This document shows, piece by piece, positions 8,851-18,033 of a stretch of 64,000 nucleotides of DNA (its first letter is position 1; each line of letters starts with the position of its first letter). Under the pieces are notes generated by a model, which saw nothing but the letters and a program-made list of their open reading frames with translations, made no database searches and was not told where the DNA came from. Source of the DNA: Pseudofrankia coriaricola (GTDB lineage Bacteria; Actinomycetota; Actinomycetes; Frankiales; Frankiaceae). The stretch is taken from NCBI RefSeq assembly GCF_001854805.1, contig NZ_MBLO01000036.1, positions 192,534 to 256,533 of the forward strand. The letters are read 5' to 3'. The position numbers and the translations under genes are program-made.

Positions 8851-9648
8851 TTGTACATTCTCTACGACGTCGCCGACAACATCGCGACGATCACGTTAAA
8901 CCGGCCGGAAGCCGCCAACGCGCAGAACGGCCCTCTTCTGGAGGAGCTCAACGACGCCTGGGTCAAGGCGGCCGAAGACCCGGATGTGAAGGTCATCATC
9001 CTGCGCGGCGAGGGCAAGCACTTCTCCGCCGGCCACGACCTGAAGCCGGACCCCTCCACCCCGGTGCCCGCGAAGATGACGCTTGAGCACATCTACCAGG
9101 TCGAGGCCCGGCGCTACCTGGAGTTCTCGCTGCGCTGGCGCAACATCCCGAAGCCGTCGATCGCCGCGGTCCAGGGCCGCTGCATCGCCGGCGCGCTGCT
9201 GCTGTGCTGGCCGTGCGACCTGATCGTCGCGGCGGACGACGCGAAGTTCTCCGACCCGGTGGTCGCGATGGGCATCGGCGGCGTCGAGTACCACGGCCAC
9301 ACCTGGGAGCTCGGGGCGCGCAAGGCCAAGGAGATCCTCTTCACCGGCCGGGCGATCACCGCCGAGGAGGCGGAGAAGGTCGGCATGGTGAACAAGGTCG
9401 TGCCACGCGCTGACCTCGACAAGGAGACCAGGGTGCTCGCGGAGCAGATCGCCGCGATGCCGTCGTTCGGCCTGCGCCAGGCCAAGCGCGCCGTCAACCA
9501 GACCCTCGACGTGCAGGGCTTCTACGCGGCGATCCAGTCGGTCTTCGACGTCCACCAGACCGGCCACGGCAACGCCCTGTCCGTCGCCGGGTACCCGATC
9601 CTGGTCAACCTCGACCAGATGAAGACCACCATCAAGTCCGCCAACTAG
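8851..9648 (+). CDS. Enoyl-CoA hydratase/isomerase family protein
   Basis: 265 aa from a TTG at 8851 preceded by GGGAG; no in-frame ATG or GTG lies nearby. Crotonase features: NRPEAANAQNGPL, oxyanion-hole segment GKHFSAGHDLKPD, IAAVQGRCIAGALLLCWPCDLIVAADDAKF and the usual C-terminal helices. The insert around residues 70-90 (DPSTPVPAKMTLEH) is longer than in typical hydratases. Probably hydrates or isomerises an enoyl-CoA made by the upstream ACAD pair; 138 bp and two repeats separate them, so co-transcription is uncertain. A strong terminator follows. Confidence 0.88.
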   Translation: MYILYDVADNIATITLNRPEAANAQNGPLLEELNDAWVKAAEDPDVKVIILRGEGKHFSAGHDLKPDPSTPVPAKMTLEHIYQVEARRYLEFSLRWRNIPKPSIAAVQGRCIAGALLLCWPCDLIVAADDAKFSDPVVAMGIGGVEYHGHTWELGARKAKEILFTGRAITAEEAEKVGMVNKVVPRADLDKETRVLAEQIAAMPSFGLRQAKRAVNQTLDVQGFYAAIQSVFDVHQTGHGNALSVAGYPILVNLDQMKTTIKSAN

Positions 9649-9682
9649 GCGGTCCTCACCGGCCAGCCGGCCCCGTCATCAT

Positions 9683-9726
9683 GAGGGCGGCCGGGCCGCG
9701 GGCAACCCCGCGGCCCGGCCGCCCTC
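9683..9726 (+). terminator. Very strong hairpin terminator
   Basis: A 20-bp uninterrupted GC stem (9683-9702 with 9707-9726) and loop CAAC, 35 bp after the hydratase stop codon. No T-tract. Confidence 0.7.
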
Positions 9727-9885
9727 TGGCATGCCCGGCTACGAGCGTCCGGTCGTCATGGGGAATCCCGACGGACATTGGTGCGCCAGCGGACAACGCG
9801 ATCTGCCTTTCCCCCGCGACAGATCGTCCACATCGGATGGTTAGGCTGCGATACCAGTCGTTTCCCTGTCCCGCGAGGAGGCCGG

Positions 9886-11628
9886 ATGCTGGCAACGCTG
9901 ACCGATACCGACCCCGGCGTCGTGGGGCGGTATCGGATCCAGGGACGACTCGGCTCCGGCGGTATGGGTGCCGTCTACCTGGGATTCGACCCGGACGGGC
10001 GGCCGGCGGCGGTCAAGGTCATCCGGCCTGACCTGGTGAACGACGTCGAGTTCCGGGAACGGTTCCGCCGCGAGGTCGCCGCCGCCCGCCGGGTGCGCGG
10101 CCCTTTCGTCGCCGAGGTTCTGGACGCTGACGTCGACGCGGAGTCTCCGTGGATGGCGACGGAGTACGTCGACGGGGTGACCCTGACCGCCGCGGTCGCC
10201 AGGCGGGGCCACCTCGATGGCGCCATGCTCACCGGCGTCAGCAGCGGGCTGGCGAACGCCCTGGCCTCGGTGCACGCCGCCGGCCTGGTGCACCGAGACC
10301 TCAAGCCGTCGAACATCCTGCTCGGCCGGGAAGGGCCGAAGATCATTGACTTCGGCATCGCCCGCGCACTCGACGGCACCGTCCACACCAGCACGGGTGC
10401 CGTTCTCGGCACGGTCGCCTGGATGGCCCCTGAACAGCTGCGGGGGGAGCGGGCCGGACCGCCAGCAGACATCTTCGCCTGGGCCATGTGTGTGGCCTTC
10501 GCCGCCCGCGGCCGGCATCCCTTCCCGGCCGAGGCGCCCGCCGCGACGGCGATCCGGATGTTGCAGGACCACCCTGACCTGACAGACGTCCCGGAGCACC
10601 TCATTCCACTGCTGGTGCATGCGCTCGACAAGGACCCGGCCCGCCGGCCCAGCGCGGTCGAAGCGGTCTCCGCCCTCCTCGGCGCCGAGGTCACCAGCCT
10701 TGCCGAGGCCGAGCACGCCACCCGTCTGGCGATGGACGGCTCCTGGATCCCGCCGACGCCATCACCGCCACCCCAGATTCCAGATCAGCCTCCGGTCTCG
10801 GCTCAGGCCCAGGCGGGACCGTCCGCGGCGGCCGACCGGCCGGTGGATCGGACCCGGGACCGTCACGACCGCCGAACCGGGCTGCGCAACCAGCTCCCCT
10901 TGGTCGCCGCGGCCGTCATCCTCATCGTCGGCGCCGCGGCCGCGCTCCTGGTGAAGTACGGCCCGAGCGACCGCGACAAGGATCAAAGCGCTCTCGGTCC
11001 GGAGCAGCTCCGGACCGCCGCCGCGAAAGGCGGCAGCCAGTCCGCCGGACCGCTGGCCGGATCGCCGAGCGGTCGGTTCCCGTCCGCCGGGGCCACCGGC
11101 GGTGGTGCGGCGGCGGCAATGCCGCCGACTCAGGCGGCGCCGCCCCGGGCGTCGGTGGCCGCGGGACAGCCCGGCCAGGTCGACGGCGCACCGGCGGCGG
11201 CCTCGACGCCCGCGCCGAACATGGCACCGGACCAGGCCGCGTCTGCCGCACCGCCTCGGCCAGCCGCGGTTGCCCTCGTCCGCTACAACAACGGCCCCGA
11301 CCACGCGGCCCTGACCGGTCCCGCGCCGGCCGGCTACCAGAGCGAAGGCGTGCTCGGATCGGTCTACCAGTCCAGTGGTGTGCCGGGCACGCGCCCGCTC
11401 TACGCCTGCTGGGCCGGGAGCGACTCGTTCACCTCGACGGCCTCGAACTGTGAGGGACAACAGGTCGCGGGGGTCCTCGGCTGGATCTACGGCTCGGCGC
11501 CGTCGACACCGGCCACGAGGGCGATCATCCGGTGCAACACCGGGCGTGGCGACCACTTCGTATCCCTGGACCCGGCCTGCGAGGGCTTGGTGGTCGAGGG
11601 CGCGCTGGGCTACGTCATCGCCGGTTGA
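9886..11628 (+). CDS. Transmembrane serine/threonine protein kinase
   Basis: 580 aa; ATG at 9886 has GAGGAGG upstream. Residues 15-280 form a Hanks-type kinase: glycine loop LGSGGMGAVY, Lys44 in AAVKVI, catalytic HRDLKPSN (about 135-142), DFG at about 155 and GTVAWMAPEQ activation segment, so all catalytic residues are present. A Pro/Ala-rich juxtamembrane linker leads to one membrane helix (about 340-360, PLVAAAVILIVGAAAALLV). The outside part is a long low-complexity Ala/Pro/Gly stalk followed by a compact C-terminal domain with repeated aromatic/Gly motifs (YNNGPDHAAL, LYACWAGSDSF, CNTGRGDHFVSLD) resembling DUF5648-like repeats rather than PASTA. Likely a sensor kinase whose ligand is unknown. 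Confidence 0.92.
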   Translation: MLATLTDTDPGVVGRYRIQGRLGSGGMGAVYLGFDPDGRPAAVKVIRPDLVNDVEFRERFRREVAAARRVRGPFVAEVLDADVDAESPWMATEYVDGVTLTAAVARRGHLDGAMLTGVSSGLANALASVHAAGLVHRDLKPSNILLGREGPKIIDFGIARALDGTVHTSTGAVLGTVAWMAPEQLRGERAGPPADIFAWAMCVAFAARGRHPFPAEAPAATAIRMLQDHPDLTDVPEHLIPLLVHALDKDPARRPSAVEAVSALLGAEVTSLAEAEHATRLAMDGSWIPPTPSPPPQIPDQPPVSAQAQAGPSAAADRPVDRTRDRHDRRTGLRNQLPLVAAAVILIVGAAAALLVKYGPSDRDKDQSALGPEQLRTAAAKGGSQSAGPLAGSPSGRFPSAGATGGGAAAAMPPTQAAPPRASVAAGQPGQVDGAPAAASTPAPNMAPDQAASAAPPRPAAVALVRYNNGPDHAALTGPAPAGYQSEGVLGSVYQSSGVPGTRPLYACWAGSDSFTSTASNCEGQQVAGVLGWIYGSAPSTPATRAIIRCNTGRGDHFVSLDPACEGLVVEGALGYVIAG

Positions 11629-11809
11629 TCAAGCCCTGACATCCCGCGCTCGCAGGCGCTGGTTCCCTGGAGAGCCACGCGGAGCCCCCGCGGCCCGCCA
11701 CGCCGGGCCATGCGGCCGTTGGACCGCCTCGCGAACGTCTGGCAAGCCGTGGGTGAACGGCACCCGAGCGGCTGGCCGGCGGATCCGGGCGCTCGCTAGA
11801 GTCCGCCCC

Positions 11810-12922
11810 GTGCCCACCGCCCGGCCTGACTCGCCGGTCGATCCAGCGACGGAACGCGGGTCGGCCGCCACAGCGACGGGCGCGGTATCTACCGAAGCGG
11901 CGACAGAGAACGCGCGCCCGGCGGACGCCGCGCCTGTCAGCCGGCCAGGCGCCACCGGTAGGCCGGGGATTCCGGTCGTCGCCCTCGTCGCCCTCGCCGC
12001 GGTCGCCGTCCCGCTGGTTCTCCGGCTAGTCCACGCCGACACGCCCGGTGTCCGGGCATGGTGCACGGTCTTTCTCGCGGTGACCATCCAGGCCCTTCCT
12101 TTCCTGGCCCTCGGTGTGCTGGTGAGCGGCGCGGTGGCAGCGTTCGTCCCGGACGGGGCGCTCGGCAGGGTGCTTCCGCGCCGCGGGACACTCGCGGTGC
12201 CGGTCGCGGGGGTGTGCGGGGCGTTCCTGCCCGGGTGCGAGTGCAGCTCGGTACCGGTGGCCAAACGGCTCGCCGACAACGGCGCGCCACCGGCCGCGGC
12301 CCTGACGTTCATGCTTGCCGCTCCGGCCATCAACCCGGTCGTCCTGGTGGCGACTGCCGTCGCCTTTCCGAACGCGCCGCGCGTGGTCGTGGCGCGGTTT
12401 CTCGCGTCGTTGCTCGCCGCCATCGTGGTCGGGCTGGTCTGGCACCGGTTCGGCACGTCCTTCGCCACGCCGGTCCCTGGCGGGAGGCATCACGAGCACG
12501 CCGGGCGGCCGAGCCGCGTCGACCGGCTGAACCGGCTCGCCGAGGTCGCCGGGCACGACTTCCTGCACGCCGGTGGCTTTCTCGTCCTCGGCGCGGGACT
12601 CGCCGCGACGCTCAACGTCGCCGTGCCGCGCTCGGCGCTGTCGGCGGTCGCCGACGCCGGGTTTCTCACCGTGCTCGCTCTTGCCGCGCTGGCCGTGGCG
12701 CTCGCGATCTGCTCGGAGGCGGACGCCTTCGTCGCGGCCAGCATGTCCCAGTTCCCGCTGAGCGCACGGCTGGCGTTCCTGGTGGTCGGGCCGATGGTCG
12801 ACGTGAAGCTCGTCGCGATGCAGGCGGGGACGTTCGGCCGCCGCGTCGCCCTGCGGTTCGCGCCGCTGACCTTCCTCGCCGCCCTCCTGTCGGCGGTCGT
12901 CGTCGGGGAGATCCTGCTGTGA
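11810..12922 (+). CDS. UPF0718 / ArsP-type permease (DUF318)
   Basis: About 370 aa from a GTG at 11810. An acidic/Ala-rich cytoplasmic head precedes roughly eight membrane segments. The family signature FLPGCECSSVPVAKRL with LTFMLAAPAINPVV is intact, including the paired cysteines, and an ICSEADAFVAASM repeat appears in the second half. UPF0718 members (YraQ/YcgR type, related to ArsP) are predicted metal or organometal permeases; the transported species is not known here. A His-rich loop (GGRHHEHAG) splits the two halves. The stop overlaps the start of the next gene (GTGA), typical of the conserved permease/UPF0703 pair. Confidence 0.85.
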   Translation: MPTARPDSPVDPATERGSAATATGAVSTEAATENARPADAAPVSRPGATGRPGIPVVALVALAAVAVPLVLRLVHADTPGVRAWCTVFLAVTIQALPFLALGVLVSGAVAAFVPDGALGRVLPRRGTLAVPVAGVCGAFLPGCECSSVPVAKRLADNGAPPAAALTFMLAAPAINPVVLVATAVAFPNAPRVVVARFLASLLAAIVVGLVWHRFGTSFATPVPGGRHHEHAGRPSRVDRLNRLAEVAGHDFLHAGGFLVLGAGLAATLNVAVPRSALSAVADAGFLTVLALAALAVALAICSEADAFVAASMSQFPLSARLAFLVVGPMVDVKLVAMQAGTFGRRVALRFAPLTFLAALLSAVVVGEILL

Positions 12923-13830
12923 CCACCCAGGCGCCCGGCCACGCCGGACCAGACGGCCACGCCGGGCCGGCCGGCCACACCGAACCAGACGGGAGCACCG
13001 AAGCGGGCGGCCACGCCGGACCGGGCCGGTCCGGCGAGGGCTTCCGCGCCGAGTGGGTCGGCCCGCTCGGCGGGCTGGTGCTGCTGGTCGTCGGCATCAC
13101 CTGCCTGCGCCTGGTCCAGACCGGCGCCTACACGTCCTACGTCCGGGTCGGGATGCGCGTCCCGCTGCTCGCCGCCGGGGCGCTCGTCGCGCTGCTCGGC
13201 GTGGTGGCCCTCGTCCGCTACGCCCGCTCCGGCGGGCACGACGACCACCCCGCCGAGGCCGCCGTGAAGGGCTCCCCGGAGAACGCGCCCGCCGCCACCG
13301 CGGGCGCCGGCGATCCCGGCCAGAGCGGTCACCACCGTCACGGCCTACCTCGGGTCGCGGCGCTCCTGCTGCTGCCCGCCGCCGTCGCCTACCTCGTCGC
13401 TCCGCCGTCGCTCGGCGCCTTCAGCGCCGCCCGGGCCACGGTGACGGTGCCGGCCCCCCGCGCGCTCCCGTACGCGCCGCTGAAGCCCGGCCCCGACGGC
13501 ACGGTCACCCTCCCGCTGCGCGAGGTCGTCGAGCGCGCCTACGACGGCCGCACCCTGGCCGGCCAGACGCTGCGTGTCACCGGCTTCGTCGTGTCCCCCG
13601 CCGGGGGGCGCCTGACGCTGACGCGATTTGTCATTCGTTGCTGCGCGGCGGACGCCGAGCCCGCGGCGGTGAACCTGACACTTCCGCCCGGCGTCGAAAC
13701 GCCCGCCGAGAACGCCTGGATCACGGTGCTCGCACGCTGGGACGGTGTCCCGCCGTCGGATGACCGGCCCGGTCTCGTCGCGCGGTCCCTCGAGGTCATT
13801 CCACCCCCGGCCGACCCTTACGAGACCTGA
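12919..13830 (+). CDS. TIGR03943-like (UPF0703/YcgQ) membrane protein, permease partner
   Basis: 303 aa, GTG start overlapping the permease stop by 4 bp. After a low-complexity Gly/His-rich head come two membrane helices (GLVLLVVGITCLRLVQ, PLLAAGALVALLGVVALV), a His-rich loop (GGHDDH, SGHHRHG), a third helix and a C-terminal extracytoplasmic domain with FVIRCCAADAEP. This order and the RCCAADA motif fit the YcgQ/UPF0703 family, which always neighbours UPF0718 permeases. The histidines and twin cysteines suggest metal binding, which is inference. Confidence 0.8.
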   Translation: MTTQAPGHAGPDGHAGPAGHTEPDGSTEAGGHAGPGRSGEGFRAEWVGPLGGLVLLVVGITCLRLVQTGAYTSYVRVGMRVPLLAAGALVALLGVVALVRYARSGGHDDHPAEAAVKGSPENAPAATAGAGDPGQSGHHRHGLPRVAALLLLPAAVAYLVAPPSLGAFSAARATVTVPAPRALPYAPLKPGPDGTVTLPLREVVERAYDGRTLAGQTLRVTGFVVSPAGGRLTLTRFVIRCCAADAEPAAVNLTLPPGVETPAENAWITVLARWDGVPPSDDRPGLVARSLEVIPPPADPYET

Positions 13831-13890
13831 GCCGACGGCCTTCAGGATGAGGGGCCGCGCGGGCACCATCACGTCCCAATCCGCGTCACC

Positions 13891-13908
13891 GGTAACGGCC
13901 TGTTTACC
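13891..13908. promoter_or_regulatory. Possible operator upstream of nucleotidase gene
   Basis: GGTAA (13891-13895) and TTACC (13904-13908) form an inverted repeat with an 8-nt spacer, and CTGTTTACC resembles the GTTCACC unit of actinobacterial PHO boxes. A link to phosphate control would fit a nucleotidase, but one weak match is thin evidence. Confidence 0.25.
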
Positions 13909-13990
13909 AACCTGTAGCGCCGCTGTGCGGATCTCGCCGCGCCGGGACGCTAACGTGCACGCGCCCTGTCCACCGTCCGATCGGAGCTAC

Positions 13991-15670
13991 ATGAGTCTCC
14001 GTCATTCCCGGCGAGCGCGCTGGGGCGTTGTTGGAATCGCCGGCGCGCTGGCGGCCGCGCTGGCCTTCGTCGTGCCGGCCGCGGCCGCGCCGACGAATGC
14101 CAATGGCCCTGGCTCGGTGAAGGTACAGATCGTCGGGCTCAACGACTTTCACGGCAACCTGCGTCCACCCACCGGCAGCGGTGGTCTCGTCGGCACGGTG
14201 AACGCCGGCGGCGCCGCCTACCTGGGCACCTGGCTGAACAAGCTGCGCGAAGGCCAGCGCAACACCGTCACGGTCTCCGCCGGAGACAACGTCGGCGCGA
14301 GCCCCCTCATCTCCGCGCTGTTCCACGACGAGCCGACGATCAGCCTCTTCAACAAGCTCGGCGTCGACATCAGCAGCGTCGGCAACCACGAGTTCGACGA
14401 GGGCAAGGCCGAGCTGCTCCGCCTGCAGAACGGTGGCTGCAACCCGGCCGACGGCTGCCAGCTGGGCGAGTTCAAGGGCGCGGAGTTCCAGTACCTGGCC
14501 GCCAACGTCCTGGACGAGAAGACGAACAAGCCGATCCTCGCCCCCTGGGCCATCAAGAACTTCCAGGGCGTGAACGTCGGCTTCATCGGCATGACTCTCG
14601 AGGGGACGCCCGGCATCGTCACCGCCGACGGCGTGAAGGGCCTGAAGTTCACCGACGAGGTTGCCACGGCCAACGCCGCGGTCAAGGAGCTGCACAAGCG
14701 GGGCGTGCACACGATCGTCGTCCTGCTGCACCAGGGTGGCTCGCAGGCGAGCAGCGGCACCTATGACGGCTGCACCGGCCTGTCCGGCCCGATCGTCGAC
14801 ATCGCGAACGGGCTCGACCGGGATATCGACGTCGTCGTCTCCGGGCACACCCACCAGGCGTACAACTGCGTCGTCGGCGGCAAGCTGGTCACCCAGGCCG
14901 CGTCCTTCGGCCGGATCCTCACCGACATCCGCCTGACCATCGACAAGAAGTCCGGCGACGTCACCACGGCCAGCGCCCACAACCAGATCGTCACCCGCGA
15001 CGTCACCCCGGACCCCGGCGTCCAGGCGCTCGTCGACGAGTACGGGGCCAAGTCCGCCCCGCTGGAGAACCGGGTCATCGGGCGGATCACGACCGACATC
15101 ACCCGGACCGCGGCGCCCAGCGGCGAGACCCCGCTCGGTGACGTCATCGCCGACGCCCAACTCGCCGCCACCTCGGCGGCGGACAAGGGCGGCGCGGTGG
15201 CCGCCTTCATGAACCCCGGCGGTGTGCGGGCCGACCTCACCTACGCGCCGTCCGGCTCGGAGCAGCCCGGTGAGGTCACCTATGGCGAGGCGTTCACCAC
15301 CCAGCCGTTCGCCAACCTGCTGACGGTCATCTCCATCAGCGGCGACGCCATCAAGCGGGTGCTAGAGCAGCAGTACTCCCTCAACCGGGTCCTGCAGCCG
15401 GCCGGCATCACCTACACCGTCAGCCAGAGCGCGCCCGTCGGCTCGAAGGTGAGCAACATCGTCATCGGTGGCCAGCCGCTGAACCCGGCCGCCACCTACC
15501 AGATCGCCGTCAACAACTTCCTCGCCGGTGGCGGCGACGGGTTCTCCGTCTTCACCGAAGGCAAGAACCCGGTCAACCAGGGCGTCGACCTGGACGCCTT
15601 CGCCGCCTACCTCACCGCCAAGTCCCCGCTGGCCCCGCCGGCCACCAACCGCGTCACGCTGGCAGCCTGA
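13991..15670 (+). CDS. Secreted 5'-nucleotidase / bifunctional metallophosphatase
   Basis: 559 aa; ATG at 13991 with GGAG upstream. A signal peptide (RRARWGVVGIAGALAAALAF, cleavage after AAA near residue 35) precedes a calcineurin-like metallophosphatase domain with LNDFHGNL, GDNVGASPL, GNHEFDEG and GHTHQAYNC, the expected two-metal ligands. The C-terminal nucleotide-binding domain is present (FMNPGGVRADL, NNFLAGGGDGF). The protein would strip phosphate from extracellular nucleotides (UshA-like). It has a free N-terminal signal and no wall anchor. Two hairpins follow. Confidence 0.93.
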   Translation: MSLRHSRRARWGVVGIAGALAAALAFVVPAAAAPTNANGPGSVKVQIVGLNDFHGNLRPPTGSGGLVGTVNAGGAAYLGTWLNKLREGQRNTVTVSAGDNVGASPLISALFHDEPTISLFNKLGVDISSVGNHEFDEGKAELLRLQNGGCNPADGCQLGEFKGAEFQYLAANVLDEKTNKPILAPWAIKNFQGVNVGFIGMTLEGTPGIVTADGVKGLKFTDEVATANAAVKELHKRGVHTIVVLLHQGGSQASSGTYDGCTGLSGPIVDIANGLDRDIDVVVSGHTHQAYNCVVGGKLVTQAASFGRILTDIRLTIDKKSGDVTTASAHNQIVTRDVTPDPGVQALVDEYGAKSAPLENRVIGRITTDITRTAAPSGETPLGDVIADAQLAATSAADKGGAVAAFMNPGGVRADLTYAPSGSEQPGEVTYGEAFTTQPFANLLTVISISGDAIKRVLEQQYSLNRVLQPAGITYTVSQSAPVGSKVSNIVIGGQPLNPAATYQIAVNNFLAGGGDGFSVFTEGKNPVNQGVDLDAFAAYLTAKSPLAPPATNRVTLAA

Positions 15671-15706
15671 CCAGCGGCCCAACACTCGACGCAGGGCTTC
15701 CCTCAG

Positions 15707-15748
15707 CGGTGCCGTCGTCCCGGCCATCCAGCCGGGACGACGGCACCG
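15707..15748. terminator. Hairpin terminator between converging genes (1)
   Basis: An 18-bp perfect stem (15707-15724 with 15731-15748) with loop CATCCA, 36 bp after the nucleotidase stop codon. Confidence 0.65.
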
Positions 15749-15775
15749 TCCTCGTCCCCTGCCCGTTGGGTCGCC

Positions 15776-15805
15776 GACCGGGACGACCGTGCGGCCGTCC
15801 CGGTC
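15776..15805. terminator. Hairpin terminator between converging genes (2)
   Basis: Arms GACCGGGACG and CGTCCCGGTC (15776-15785, 15796-15805), 10 bp, placed 71 bp beyond the stop of the minus-strand ACAD; probably serves that operon. Confidence 0.5.
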
Positions 15806-15875
15806 ACTGATGGTGGCGCCGTCGCCACGCTGACCGGGGCCGGGAAAAGCCGCGGAGGGGCGCCGCGCACGAGGG

Positions 15876-16694
15876 CTACAGCTGAGCCAGCCGGGGCGCG
15901 GCGCGCTGGGCGCGGATGAGGGCGCCGGCCTGGCGGGTGAGCTCGCGGGTGTTGCCAAGCAGGCCGTCGAGGACCAGCGCCCGGCGGATGTGGTGGTGCA
16001 GGGCGTGCTCGGCGGTGAAGCCGATGCCGCCGAGGACCTGCTGGCAGTGCCGGGCGGCGTCAAGCGCCGCCTGGCCAGCTGCCGCCTTGGCGAGCAGGCA
16101 GCCCAGCTCGTCCTCGGCGACCGTCAGCGTCGCCTCGGCGCCCTCCAGGGCGACGTAGGTCTCCGCGAGGCGATGGCGCACGGCCTGGAAGGCCGCGATC
16201 GGCTTGCCGAACTGGGTCCGGTCGAGCGCGTGCGTGCGGGCGAGGTCGAGCATCGCCCGCCCCGTGCCGACGAGCCACCAGCCGAGCGCCCGTCGGCCCG
16301 CGGCGAGCGCCACCGGGTCCGCGGCAGCCTTCCCGCCGTCGGCCGCGTCCGGGTCGACGGCCCGCAGCGGCAGTGCGGCGTCCAGCACCCCACCGTCGCC
16401 CCCCGCGTCCGCGCGCTCCCACACGACCTGCCGGCCGCCGGCATAGGGCAGCGCCACGGTGCCACCGACCGGCTGGCCCGCGGCGGCAAGCAGCACATCG
16501 TTGACCAGCGAGGCGTGCGCGCCCGTCTCCCCCAGCAACGAGAAGACCAGCGGGACGGCGACCTCGGGCTCCTGGGCGAGCAGGTCCTCCCAGCCGACCT
16601 CGGCCAGGGCCGCGTCGAGCGCGGCACCCGCCGGGGTCGCGGTCATGGTCCCGCGCAGCGCCTCGGCGAGAAGCTCCCGTTCCTCCGCGTCCAC
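15876..16694 (-). CDS. Acyl-CoA dehydrogenase family protein, short partner subunit
   Basis: 272 aa, well below the usual 380, from a GTG at 16694 with AAAGGAG 5 nt upstream. The C-terminal helical domain is intact (RTQFGKPIAAFQAVRHRLAE, QQVLGGIGFTAEHALHHHIRRAL), while the N-terminal and beta domains are reduced. It matches the short subunits seen in other ACAD pairs in this window. Its expected partner is the ACAD at 18070-19245, now 1.4 kb away because a TnpB element sits between the two genes; whether transcription still passes through is unclear. Confidence 0.85.
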   Translation of the reverse strand: MDAEERELLAEALRGTMTATPAGAALDAALAEVGWEDLLAQEPEVAVPLVFSLLGETGAHASLVNDVLLAAAGQPVGGTVALPYAGGRQVVWERADAGGDGGVLDAALPLRAVDPDAADGGKAAADPVALAAGRRALGWWLVGTGRAMLDLARTHALDRTQFGKPIAAFQAVRHRLAETYVALEGAEATLTVAEDELGCLLAKAAAGQAALDAARHCQQVLGGIGFTAEHALHHHIRRALVLDGLLGNTRELTRQAGALIRAQRAAPRLAQL

Positions 16695-16833
16695 GGCTAC
16701 TCCTTTCCGAAGCCTGGCGATTCAGCCATGGTCATCCGATCTGTGTTGGAAGCCCGGTCTTCAGCCCGACAGAGAAAGGATGCCCTTCAATGGCGGGAAT
16801 TCGACACCTGTTCCTTTCCCGTATAGTGGGGCC

Positions 16834-18033
16834 ATGTGCCGTTTCCGGCTTTACCCGACTGCCGACCAGGTCGCCGGGCTGGAGAAGCACTGCGCCCATG
16901 CGCGGTACGTCTGGAATCTGGCCATGGAGCAGCAGTCGTGGTGGAGGGCAGGGCGTGGCCCAGCACCCGGATTCAACGAGCAGTGTCGCCAGCTCACCGA
17001 GGCGCGACGAGAAAATCCGTGGCTTGCGGCCGGTTCCCATACTGTCCAGCAGCAGGCGCTGCGAGACTTCGCCGCAGCGATGGCAGCTTTCTTCCGAGGT
17101 GGCCACGGCAAGCCAGGTTTTCGCCGACGTGGCCGATCGGAAGGGTTCCGGGTCGTGGGAAGCCGGCCACGACAGTGGGATGTGCAGATCCTGAGCCGCA
17201 ACTGGGCCCAGCTGCGGGTTCCAAAGGTCGGCTGGGTGCGACTCCGCCGTTCCCGCCCGGTGCCGGAGGCTAGGTCGTACCGGGTCACGAGGGACAGGGC
17301 AGGTCGGTGGCACGTGTCGTTCGCGGCCATCCCCGAGCCTGTTCCCGAGCCGGGAAGCGGCAGAGTGGTCGGGGTCGACAGGGGCGTGGCCGTGTCCGCC
17401 GCCCTGTCCACCGGCGAGCTGTGGCAGTGCCCCAGTCTGCGGCCGAAACAGTCCGAACGGCTGGACAGGCTGCAACGCAGGCTCGCCAAGGCAAAACCTG
17501 GTAGCAGGCGGCGCGACAGGCTCAAGAGCCAGATCGCGCGGCTTCGCGCCCGCGAGACTGACCAACGCAAAGACTGGGTCGAAAAGTCGAGCACGGATCT
17601 GGTCCGACGGTTTGACCTGATCCGGGTTGAAGATCTGCGTATCCGGCAGATGACCCGCTCTTGCAAAGGATCTTCTGATGCTCCGGGACGTAATGTCCGG
17701 GCGAAGTCTCGACTTAACCGGGCGATCCTCGCCCAAGGCTGGGGAATGCTGGCCCGCCGGCTGCGAGAGAAGGCGCCTAGCAGAGTGGAGGAGATAAATT
17801 CCGCGTTTACGTCGCAGACGTGTTCGGCGTGCGGGATCGTGGATCGGGAGGCGCGCGAGAGCCAAGCCGTCTTCCGCTGCCGCGTCTGCGCCTACACCGG
17901 CAATGCTGACGTGAATGCGGCTCGCAATATCGCCCGAGGGCATCGGGTGACGGCACGGGGAGGCGGCCCGGTGGGGCAGCCGGTGAACCGTGAACCTCAA
18001 CGGACCGCACCTCCCTTCGTGACGGTTGCGTAG
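16834..18033 (+). CDS. tnpB: RNA-guided endonuclease TnpB
   Basis: 399 aa; ATG at 16834 gives the classic N-terminus MCRFRLYPTADQ. RuvC residues are all in place: Asp in VGVDRGVAVS (about 181), Glu in RVEDLRI (about 266) and Asp in GNADVNAARNI (about 358). The zinc ribbon TCSACG...CRVCAYTG has all four cysteines. Length and motifs suggest an active nuclease. TnpB proteins cut DNA matching a guide carried by the RNA from the element right end and promote retention of the element. Genes around it are metabolic, so it is cargo only. Confidence 0.93.
   Translation: MCRFRLYPTADQVAGLEKHCAHARYVWNLAMEQQSWWRAGRGPAPGFNEQCRQLTEARRENPWLAAGSHTVQQQALRDFAAAMAAFFRGGHGKPGFRRRGRSEGFRVVGSRPRQWDVQILSRNWAQLRVPKVGWVRLRRSRPVPEARSYRVTRDRAGRWHVSFAAIPEPVPEPGSGRVVGVDRGVAVSAALSTGELWQCPSLRPKQSERLDRLQRRLAKAKPGSRRRDRLKSQIARLRARETDQRKDWVEKSSTDLVRRFDLIRVEDLRIRQMTRSCKGSSDAPGRNVRAKSRLNRAILAQGWGMLARRLREKAPSRVEEINSAFTSQTCSACGIVDREARESQAVFRCRVCAYTGNADVNAARNIARGHRVTARGGGPVGQPVNREPQRTAPPFVTVA

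Noticed and set aside
16459-16833. Longer TnpB start upstream of 16834
   Set aside because: The upstream frame lies antisense to the short ACAD gene and lacks TnpB similarity; MCRFRLYPT is the usual start.
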